Below, piece after piece: positions 57,378 to 64,000 of a DNA stretch of 64,000 nt (the first letter of the stretch is position 1; each line of letters opens with the position of its first letter). The notes under the pieces are model-generated. The model had not been told where the DNA came from. It searched no databases and saw only the letters and a list, made by a program, of their open reading frames with translations. The translations under genes were made by a program, and so were the position numbers. This DNA comes from Novosphingobium sp049354825 (GTDB taxonomy: Bacteria > Pseudomonadota > Alphaproteobacteria > Sphingomonadales > Sphingomonadaceae): assembly GCF_049354825.1 (NCBI RefSeq), contig NZ_CP186480.1, forward strand, positions 1,240,001 through 1,304,000, read 5' to 3'.

Positions 57378-58429
57378 GCTTTGACCCCCGCACCGCGCGC
57401 CGGGGCGGCATCGGGGTCGAGCGGCCAGCGCGGCCGCGCCGCCAGCGTCAGCGGATCGGGCGCGAAGCCGGGCGCGGACAGCCGCTCGATCCCCGCCCAG
57501 GCGATCATCGCGGCGTTGTCGGTGCACAGCGCGGGGGGCGGCGCGACGAAGGGCAAAGCGTGCTCGGCCGCAAGGTTCTCGAGGCCGGCGCGGACGGTGC
57601 TGTTGGCGGCGACGCCGCCTGCCACCACCAGTGCGCTGACCGGTCCTGCGACGGCGAGCGCACGGCGGGTGCGGTCGATTACGCAGTCGAGCGCGGCCTG
57701 CTGGAACGAGGCGGCGATGTCGGCCGGCGCGTAACGCCCGCTGTCGTTGGCGCGCAGGACCGCGCTCTTGAGCCCGGCGAACGAGAAATGCGGTTCGTCG
57801 CTGCCAAGCAGCGGCCGCGGCAGCGGCACCGCGCGCGAATCGCCGTCCAGTGCCGCGCGCTCGACCGCCGGGCCGCCGGGAAAGCCGAGTCCCAGGATCT
57901 TGGCGGTCTTGTCGAACGCTTCACCCAGCGCATCGTCGATCGTGGTGGCGAGGCGGCGGTAGCGGCCGACACCGGCAACGACGAGGAGCTGGCAATGTCC
58001 GCCCGAGACGAGCAACAGCAGGTAGGGAAATTGCAGGCCCGGAGCGGCCAGCCGCGGTGACAGCGCGTGGCCTTCCAGGTGGTTGACCGCGATCAGCGGC
58101 TTGTCGCCCGCCATCGCCAGCGCCTTGGCGGTGACCAGCCCGACCATGACCCCGCCGATCAGCCCCGGCCCGGCAGTGGCGGCAACCGCGTCGACATCGG
58201 CCAGGGTCAGCCCGGCATCGGCCAGGGTTGCGGCAATAAGGGGGCTGAGCACCTCGACATGGGCGCGGGCGGCAATTTCGGGGACGACCCCGCCGTAAGG
58301 GCGATGGGCAGCATCCTGCGATGCGATATGCTGCGCCACGATCGTGCGGTCCGAGCGCACCAGCGCGGCCGCGGTTTCATCGCAGGACGACTCTATTCCG
58401 AGTACGATCTTGGTGGAAGCGCCCGCCAT
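57374..58429 (-). CDS. tsaD: tRNA t6A threonylcarbamoyltransferase
   Basis: A 351-residue ASKHA-family enzyme that adds threonylcarbamoyl to A37 of ANN-decoding tRNAs. GIESSCDETAAALV, the iron-binding HLEGHALSPRL motif, and LLLVSGGHCQLLVV are diagnostic. It lies divergent from hemC with a 44-bp gap. The tsaD-gpsA pairing is common in alphaproteobacteria. Confidence 0.97.
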   Translation of the reverse strand: MAGASTKIVLGIESSCDETAAALVRSDRTIVAQHIASQDAAHRPYGGVVPEIAARAHVEVLSPLIAATLADAGLTLADVDAVAATAGPGLIGGVMVGLVTAKALAMAGDKPLIAVNHLEGHALSPRLAAPGLQFPYLLLLVSGGHCQLLVVAGVGRYRRLATTIDDALGEAFDKTAKILGLGFPGGPAVERAALDGDSRAVPLPRPLLGSDEPHFSFAGLKSAVLRANDSGRYAPADIAASFQQAALDCVIDRTRRALAVAGPVSALVVAGGVAANSTVRAGLENLAAEHALPFVAPPPALCTDNAAMIAWAGIERLSAPGFAPDPLTLAARPRWPLDPDAAPARGAGVKA

Positions 58430-58473
58430 TGAGGGTTTTCCTTAGCCGCAATCGTGCCTAGCACAAGCGCGCG

Positions 58474-59388
58474 ATGACCGCCCTTCCCCAACCCCGCCTG
58501 CGCCTCGGCACGCGCCGCTCGCCGCTTGCCATGGCCCAGGCCGAGGAGGCGCGGGCGCGCCTGTGCGCCGCGCATGGCTGGGACGAGGGCGCGGTCGAGC
58601 TTGTTCCCGTGACCGCCAGTGGCGACCGGATTCAGGACCGCCCCCTGGCCGAGCTCGGCGGCAAGGCGCTGTGGACCAAGGAACTGGACGCCTGGCTGGA
58701 CGAAGGCCGGATCGACATTGCCGTCCACTCGGCCAAGGACGTCGAAACGGTTCGCCCGCCGTTGCTGTCCATCGGCGCCGTACTGCCGCGTGCCGACGTG
58801 CGCGACGTTCTGATCGGCGCCGCGACCATCGCCGCCTTGCCGCAGGGTGCGCGGGTCGGCACCAGCGCGCCGCGCCGCGCTGCGCAGCTTCTGCATGCCA
58901 GGCCCGATCTGCGCGTCGTCGGCTTTCGCGGCAACGTCGCCACCAGGCTGGCACGGCTTGCCGCGGGCGAGGCCGATGCCACGCTACTTGCCGCCGCCGG
59001 TCTCGAGCGGCTTGGCGAAACGGGCGTTGGCCACCCGCTTGCCGCCGAGGATTGGCTGCCGGCGCCGGGCCAGGGTTGCATCGCGATCGAGTGCCGCGCG
59101 GCAGATACCGCCGTGCAGGCGTTGCTTGCCGCCATCGATCACGCGCCGAGCCGGGCCGCGCTTACCGCCGAACGGGCGCTGCTCGCCGCGCTGGGGGGCA
59201 GTTGCCACAGCCCGATCGCGGCACTGACCAGCGGCGCGACCTTGCGATGTGCGCTGTTCTCGCCCGACGGGGCCGAGCGGATCGAGGGCGAGATCGCGCT
59301 TGCCGATGACGAGGCGCCGGCGCGGCTCGCCGCCGACCTGCTCGCCCGCGCCCCTGACGCGATCGCAGACCACTTCGCCGGGCCGTGA
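58474..59388 (+). CDS. hemC: Hydroxymethylbilane synthase
   Basis: A 304-residue enzyme that polymerises four porphobilinogens on a dipyrromethane cofactor. RLGTRRSPLAMAQAEEAR, VHSAKDVET, GTSAPRRAAQL and the cofactor-binding cysteine in LGGSCHSPIAAL are present. It supplies uroporphyrinogen III with hemD for heme a, heme b, siroheme and other tetrapyrroles, all used in this window. Coupled to hemD by a GTGA overlap. Confidence 0.97.
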   Translation: MTALPQPRLRLGTRRSPLAMAQAEEARARLCAAHGWDEGAVELVPVTASGDRIQDRPLAELGGKALWTKELDAWLDEGRIDIAVHSAKDVETVRPPLLSIGAVLPRADVRDVLIGAATIAALPQGARVGTSAPRRAAQLLHARPDLRVVGFRGNVATRLARLAAGEADATLLAAAGLERLGETGVGHPLAAEDWLPAPGQGCIAIECRAADTAVQALLAAIDHAPSRAALTAERALLAALGGSCHSPIAALTSGATLRCALFSPDGAERIEGEIALADDEAPARLAADLLARAPDAIADHFAGP

Positions 59389-60101
59389 CCGCACCGCTGG
59401 CGATCATCCGCCCCGAGCCGGGCTGGCGTGCCAGCGCCGCAGCGGCACGTGCGCTGGGGCTGGACGTGATCGGCGCACCTTTGTTCGCGGTAAGCCCGGC
59501 GGCCTGGGAGGTGCCCGACGCCGCCACGATCGACGCCGTTGTGCTGGGCAGCGCCAATGCCCTTCGCTACGGCGGTGATGGCCTGGCAGGCCTGCGCGCG
59601 CTCCCGGCCTACGCGGTCGGCGCAGCAACGGCCGCAGCGGCACGTGCGGCGGGTTTCCGCGTCGTCGCAGCGGGCGCCGACGACCTTCAGGCGCTGGCAG
59701 GGACCATCGATCCCGCGCACCGCCGGCTGTTACGGCTGTCGGGGCGGGATCGAGGCAGTTTCACGCCGCCGCCGGGCACCATGGTGATCGATCGGACCGT
59801 CTATGCGGCGGAAACCTTGCCGCTTCCGCGCGACTTTGCCGCGGCACTGCGCGATCGCGCGGTCATCGCGCTTCATTCGCCGCGTGCGGCGCGCCATTTT
59901 GCAGCGGAGTGCGACAGGATCGGCATCGATCGTTCGCGCCACGCGGTCGCCGCGCTGGCCGGCCGGGTCGCAGCGGCAGTCGGCCATGGATGGGATGCCG
60001 CGCGCGTCGCGGACGTGCCCACCGATGCCGCCCTGCTGGCCTTGGCCGCCGAGATGTGCAAGACCGCCCGCCCCAACACCAACAAGTCGCCAGGCCCGTG
60101 A
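59385..60101 (+). CDS. hemD: Uroporphyrinogen-III synthase
   Basis: A 238-residue enzyme that closes and inverts ring D of hydroxymethylbilane. The family is poorly conserved, but LAIIRPEPGWRASAAAARAL, a VLGSANALRYGG segment and the ALRDRAVIALHSPRAARHFA second half fit well, and position after hemC is decisive. The gene overlaps hemC and the next gene by 4 bp each. Confidence 0.9.
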   Translation: MTAPLAIIRPEPGWRASAAAARALGLDVIGAPLFAVSPAAWEVPDAATIDAVVLGSANALRYGGDGLAGLRALPAYAVGAATAAAARAAGFRVVAAGADDLQALAGTIDPAHRRLLRLSGRDRGSFTPPPGTMVIDRTVYAAETLPLPRDFAAALRDRAVIALHSPRAARHFAAECDRIGIDRSRHAVAALAGRVAAAVGHGWDAARVADVPTDAALLALAAEMCKTARPNTNKSPGP

Positions 60102-61003
60102 TCGACGACCCACGCCCCGTCCCCGTCCATACCCCGCCCGCCAGTGGACGCGGCCGCCTGCTGTTCGCGGCGGTCCTGTTGCTCGCCGGCGCGTTGCTTG
60201 TCGGCTGGCTTGGCTGGAGCGGACGCTTGCACACTCTGCGCGACCTGATGGCGCGCCCGTCGGCGGTGCCGACCCAGTCCGCCGCGGCGCTCCCGCCACC
60301 CACGCCGGCGGCCACGGTGGCACCTGCCGACGCCGTCGCGGGTTTCGACCGCCGCCTGGCCGCGCTCGAAACCCAGTTGGCCCAGATCGGAGTCGCCGCG
60401 CAGGCCGCGTCGGGCAACGTCAGCCGTGCCGAACGCCTGCTTGTTGCCTTCGCCGCGCGCCGCGCGGTGGAGCGCGGGGTGGCGATGGGCGATATCGAGC
60501 CGCAATTGCGACTGCGGTTCGAAGAATCCCATCCGCAAGCGGTCGCCGCGGTGCTGGCCGCTGCTGCCAGCCCGGTCACGCAGGACCAGCTCGAAAGCCA
60601 GCTCGACGCCATCGCCCCCGATCTTTCGGGCGCGTCCGACAGCGGCTGGGCACGGTTTCGACGCGAAGTTGGCACGATCTTCACAATCCGCCGGGATGGC
60701 CGCCCATCGCCTCGTCCGGTCGACCGCGTCGAGCACGCCCGTCACCTTTTGGCGAGCGGTAACTACGACGGCGCTGCCGACGAGATCGCGCGCCTTCCGG
60801 ACGCGGCCCGTGCGCGCGACTGGATCGCCGCTGCCCGCCGCTTCGGCGCGGCGGAAAAGGCGCTCGACCTGATCGAGACTGCAGCGCTGCTGGAGCCTGG
60901 ACAACCGCTGCTGCCAGCGCTGCAGGCGCAACCGGCAGTACAGGCTCCGACACAACCGCAAGCGCAGCTACAAGCCCAGCCGGTCCCCCAGACTACCCCT
61001 TGA
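60098..61003 (+). CDS. Mitofilin-like membrane protein (COG4223 type)
   Basis: A 301-residue protein with one N-terminal transmembrane helix (about 18-37), a Pro/Ala linker, and a long helical region (75-270) with coiled-coil tendency (FDRRLAALETQLAQIGV) and a C-terminal mitofilin-type helix pair (LLASGNYDGAADEIARLPDA). In alphaproteobacteria this gene follows hemD and is related to mitochondrial Mic60, which shapes membranes. The C-terminal 30 residues are Gln/Pro/Ala repeats. GTG start at 60098; overlaps ubiH convergently by 11 bp. Confidence 0.75.
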   Translation: MIDDPRPVPVHTPPASGRGRLLFAAVLLLAGALLVGWLGWSGRLHTLRDLMARPSAVPTQSAAALPPPTPAATVAPADAVAGFDRRLAALETQLAQIGVAAQAASGNVSRAERLLVAFAARRAVERGVAMGDIEPQLRLRFEESHPQAVAAVLAAAASPVTQDQLESQLDAIAPDLSGASDSGWARFRREVGTIFTIRRDGRPSPRPVDRVEHARHLLASGNYDGAADEIARLPDAARARDWIAAARRFGAAEKALDLIETAALLEPGQPLLPALQAQPAVQAPTQPQAQLQAQPVPQTTP

Positions 61004-62225
61004 GCAGCTCGGGCAGCGCGCCGGAAACGCCGCGCGCCTCGTCCATGAAGAAGCGCTTCAGCACGCCGCTACGCTGGACCGCCCCCATGCCAAGCCGCCG
61101 CATCGCGCTGGGCAACCGGCCCGGTATGCCGAAGAGCCGGGTCAATGCGTCGGTGACGGCCGAAACGGTGAAACCGTCGAGCGCGCGCCAGCGTTCGTAG
61201 CGGGCGAGCACCTGGGCGTCGCCGGGCTCAAGGCCGAGGCGGGCAGCGTCCGCAATGCATTCAACCAGCGCCGCCGCATCGCGCAGCCCGAGGTTCAGGC
61301 CCTGCCCGGCGATCGGGTGGATGCCGTGGGCGGCGTCGCCCACAAGCGCGAAGCGGGGCGCGGTGATCCGCGCGGTGTGGTGAAAGCCGAGCGGATAGCT
61401 CATCCGCGGTGCGGACAGGGCGATGTCGCCAAACACGCCGTGCATCCGCCGCGCGACTTCGCCCAGGAAGGCGGTGTCGGACAGCGCCAGCACCCCGGCG
61501 GCGTCCTTCTCCGCGACGGTCCAGACCAGCGCGCTGCGGTGGCGGCCGTCGGGCAGGTCGGTCAGAGGCAGCAGGGCGAACGGACCGGCCGGATAAAAGA
61601 TTTCCCAGGCCACGCCGCCGTGCGGCTGGGCGTGCGTGAGGCCGGTGACGATGGCGCGGTGGCGATAATCCCACTTTGCCACGGCGATCCCGGCATCCTC
61701 GCGGCTGGGCGAGCGGCGCCCCTCGGCCCCCACCAGCAGGCTGGCGGCCAGCGTACGTCCGCCTTCCAGCGCAGCGGTTACGCCGTACGGCCCCCGCTGG
61801 GTCGAGGCGGCGCGGGTGCGGCTGTGCCAGGTGATCAGCGGCTCGGCCCGGGCGGCCTCGAACAATGCCAGGCGAATGTCGCGATTGGCGAACATGCGCC
61901 CGAGCGAGCCTTCGTTCGCATCGGGACGGAAATCGATCCGACCCGGTTTCATCCCGTCGCTGACCGCGATCGCCTCGATCGGGCAGCCCAGCGGCTCGAG
62001 CCGGTCGGCCAGGCCGATGCGCGTGAACAGGTTCCAGCTTGCCGTCGAAATTGCGCTCGCGCGGCCATCGGCGCCTTCCGCGGTCAAGTCGGCCGGGTCG
62101 GCCGGGTCGATGACGTGGCTGGACAGCCCCTGGCGCGCAGCGGTGAGCGCCAGGGTCATGCCGACCAGGCCGCCGCCAAGGACGATCAGGTCGGCACGCT
62201 CCGCCTGCGGCGCGGCGGCGATCAT
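60993..62225 (-). CDS. UbiH/COQ6-family FAD monooxygenase
   Basis: A 410-residue flavin monooxygenase that hydroxylates the ring in ubiquinone synthesis. The FAD motif DLIVLGGGLVGMTLALTAAR near the start, the DG motif (ADGRASAIS), and GDAAHGIHPIAGQGLNLGLR are conserved. Which ring position it hydroxylates cannot be told; alphaproteobacteria vary. Overlaps the phosphatase gene's stop (ATGA). Confidence 0.9.
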   Translation of the reverse strand: MIAAAPQAERADLIVLGGGLVGMTLALTAARQGLSSHVIDPADPADLTAEGADGRASAISTASWNLFTRIGLADRLEPLGCPIEAIAVSDGMKPGRIDFRPDANEGSLGRMFANRDIRLALFEAARAEPLITWHSRTRAASTQRGPYGVTAALEGGRTLAASLLVGAEGRRSPSREDAGIAVAKWDYRHRAIVTGLTHAQPHGGVAWEIFYPAGPFALLPLTDLPDGRHRSALVWTVAEKDAAGVLALSDTAFLGEVARRMHGVFGDIALSAPRMSYPLGFHHTARITAPRFALVGDAAHGIHPIAGQGLNLGLRDAAALVECIADAARLGLEPGDAQVLARYERWRALDGFTVSAVTDALTRLFGIPGRLPSAMRRLGMGAVQRSGVLKRFFMDEARGVSGALPELLKG

Positions 62226-63907
62226 GGCGCCACCGTGCACGTGTTGCCGGTACCCGGGTCGAGATCGAGGCAGCGCCCGTCGAACTGCCCTTCGGGCACC
62301 TTGAGCCCGATCAGCGCGGCAAGCGTCGGCGCAATGTCCACCGTTTCGACCGGGGCAGGCTGTTCGAACCCCGGCATCCCCTTGCGCCAGAACAGCATGG
62401 GCACGCGGCGGTCATAATCGAAAACGCTGCCGTGCGTGGCCGTATAGCCCGGTGCCGGCGTCACGATCGGCACCACAGCGCGATCGAGCAGGACGACGAC
62501 GTCGCCCGAACGCTCGTTGTCGAAAGAGGCGCGGGCACGCTCGCGAATGGTCCAGTCCTGCGGGTTGCCGGCGGGCATCGGCGTCCCGGCCAGCTCGGCG
62601 TGACTGAATGCGGCGGCGACTTGCGGGTGCGCGCGCAGCCGGGCGAGCAGCGCCGCGGTCGCCTTTTCTTTCTGCGCCGGGCTGAGCGAAGCGGCCCAGT
62701 AGAGATCGCCGAAGGGCGCGTCGCCCAACAGCAGCGGACCGCTGGACGACAAGCCGAGCTGGGCGCCGATCGCCTTGGCGAGCGCGCCGGGCGTCAGGGC
62801 CGGGTCGACCCGCACCGCGCGGGGCAGCGCCTGCTCGTCCAGCCTCTCGGGGGCGTCGAGACCGCCATGATCGGCGGTGAGCACGACCGCGTAGTCGATT
62901 CCCCGCGCATCGAGGTGCGCCAGCAGCCGGCCGATCGACTGGTCGAGCGCGGCCATCTGGATGCACATCTCGGCCCCCTCGTTGCCAACCGCGTGGCCGA
63001 TATAGTCGGTAGCAGAGAGCGAGACCGAGAGGACATCGGTGGCCGCGCCCTTGCCCAGGTTCAGCTGGTCGACCAGCCGGCCGGCGAGGTCGACCGTCGC
63101 GGCGTCCATGCGGGGCGAAACGCGAAACAGGTCGGGCTTGTTCGGCTCTAGCGCGAAGCGGCCGCGCCCGATGGCGCCGGCCGGCCCGGCGGCGACCGCA
63201 CGGTCGTAACGGGCGCAGGCCGGTGGCAGCGCCAGCGGCCCGGCGCCTTTCGCCAGAACCCCCGCAATCTGGCTGTTCTCGGTCATGGCGGCGGCCACCG
63301 GCGTGACGCCCTTGAAAGTGACGAAGCGGTCGCCCTTCCACCAGTAGCCGGCATCGATGACGTGACCGCCCATCATCACCACCGCACGATCCTTGGCGGA
63401 GACGGCGACGTTGCGGCTGGCGGGGTTCGCCGCCTTCACCAGTTCGCCCAGGGTCGGAACTTTCAGCAGCCCCGCGGAAACGACCGGATCGCGCGAGGTG
63501 CTGGCGGGGTCCGACAAATCCTCGCTGCAATAGACGCGCTTGTCGGCGCGGGCGATGCCGGGGACGAACCAGTTGTTCGAGATGATGCCGGTGCGGGCCG
63601 GGTGGGCGCCGGTCATTATGGTGGAGTGGCCCGGGCACGTTTCGGTCGCCGCGTGCGACTGGAAGCCGGACGGAAAAACGGCCCCGGTCAGCAGCTTGGC
63701 CAGGCCGGCGCGGTAGGTTTCACGGTACTGCGCGAACAGATCGGCCGAAAACTGGTCCACGGCGATGGCAAGCACCAGCCGCGGTGCCGGGCGTGGCGCC
63801 ACAGCCGCGGGAGCGGGAGTGGCGGGCGGAGCTGGATCGGCCAGCAGGGGCGCAAACGCGGTGCCTGCCATCAGCGCGGTGCAGGCAAAACGAAGCAGCG
63901 GACGCAT
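62222..63907 (-). CDS. Exported alkaline phosphatase (PafA/nucleotide-pyrophosphatase fold)
   Basis: A 561-residue secreted hydrolase. A signal peptide (about 1-24, CTALMAGTAFAPLLA) leads into a phosphodiesterase/phosphatase fold with the nucleophile threonine in HAATETCPGHSTIMTG and metal ligands in LTADHGG and SATDYIGHAVG and the late YTATHGSVF histidine. PafA-type enzymes cleave phosphate monoesters in the periplasm. The C-terminus (GKCL-like RCLDLDPGTGNTCTV) has two cysteines. Translationally coupled to ubiH. Confidence 0.9.
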   Translation of the reverse strand: MRPLLRFACTALMAGTAFAPLLADPAPPATPAPAAVAPRPAPRLVLAIAVDQFSADLFAQYRETYRAGLAKLLTGAVFPSGFQSHAATETCPGHSTIMTGAHPARTGIISNNWFVPGIARADKRVYCSEDLSDPASTSRDPVVSAGLLKVPTLGELVKAANPASRNVAVSAKDRAVVMMGGHVIDAGYWWKGDRFVTFKGVTPVAAAMTENSQIAGVLAKGAGPLALPPACARYDRAVAAGPAGAIGRGRFALEPNKPDLFRVSPRMDAATVDLAGRLVDQLNLGKGAATDVLSVSLSATDYIGHAVGNEGAEMCIQMAALDQSIGRLLAHLDARGIDYAVVLTADHGGLDAPERLDEQALPRAVRVDPALTPGALAKAIGAQLGLSSSGPLLLGDAPFGDLYWAASLSPAQKEKATAALLARLRAHPQVAAAFSHAELAGTPMPAGNPQDWTIRERARASFDNERSGDVVVLLDRAVVPIVTPAPGYTATHGSVFDYDRRVPMLFWRKGMPGFEQPAPVETVDIAPTLAALIGLKVPEGQFDGRCLDLDPGTGNTCTVAP

Positions 63908-64000
63908 GACGGCAGATTCCTTGAAAAGCAGTGGCAAACCCGGCACAGCCCTGATGGCCGCAGCCGGCGCAGCGCGCAAGGGTGCGCGGCGGGCCGGTGC

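Overview
The window is high-GC, compact chromosomal DNA from an alphaproteobacterium, most likely a member of the Sphingomonadales (Sphingomonas/Novosphingobium/Erythrobacter type). The reasons are the bias to G/C in third codon positions, many 4-base ATGA/GTGA stop-start overlaps, the aa3 oxidase gene order (ctaC-ctaD, ctaB, a CoxF-like micro-ORF, ctaG, ctaE, DUF983, SURF1), promoters with a TAGGG-type -10 element, and the protein sequences. Placement is from memory of families, not a search. No insertion sequence, prophage, CRISPR array, rRNA gene or replication origin was seen. One tRNA-Val is present. No stretch over 300 bases lacks a gene; the largest gaps are 5294-5541 (248 bp, rplU promoter and leader) and 33100-33335 (236 bp, purA promoter and a tandem repeat).

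Layout. 1-4.4 kb: end of a RarD/EamA permease, pyrC, ygfZ, a TetR regulator divergent from a diiron-like protein, and an acetyltransferase. 4.4-10.1 kb: rplU-rpmA with promoter and terminator, a small lipoprotein, the molybdopterin operon folB-orf-moaA-moaD-moaE, and two methyltransferases. 10.1-18.1 kb: thrC and the cytochrome c oxidase structural and assembly block. 18.2-24.1 kb: pyrE-pdxJ-acpS-lepB-AI-2E permease, then a DUF3089 hydrolase, ruvX and a NUDIX protein. 24.1-26.1 kb: a minus-strand three-gene cassette of a 50-residue peptide, a degenerate cupin-like protein and an intact cupin-like protein. This is the best candidate for an undescribed system. 26.2-30.5 kb: truncated siroheme synthase, lysA, lptM-like lipoprotein, argH, and a divergent TlpA-like thioredoxin.

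30.6-38.2 kb: tRNA-Val, a MarR-like regulator, purA, then a sulfotransferase-like gene, a TauD-like dioxygenase and a ClC chloride channel lying between purA and hisZ. 38.2-43.5 kb: a flavin-fold stress protein, serA-serC, an extensin-like lipoprotein and a cysteine-synthase-like enzyme. 43.5-47.6 kb: the Anbu proteasome-like operon (ATP-grasp, alpha-E, transglutaminase, Anbu). 47.7-54.8 kb: DUF3617 lipoprotein, uvrB, a NamZ/DUF1343 protein, and an envelope-type operon of vWA lipoprotein, OmpA-domain protein, a 30-residue membrane peptide and a helix-hairpin-helix membrane protein. 54.8-64 kb: a flippase, gpsA-tsaD, hemC-hemD-mitofilin-like protein, ubiH and a secreted alkaline phosphatase.

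Several genes fit together functionally: hemC/hemD make tetrapyrrole, ctaB/ctaG/surf1 farnesylate heme and insert cofactors into oxidase, and ubiH supplies quinone. Most other genes are housekeeping. The accessory interest lies in the peptide/cupin cassette, the sulfotransferase-TauD-ClC trio and the Anbu operon.
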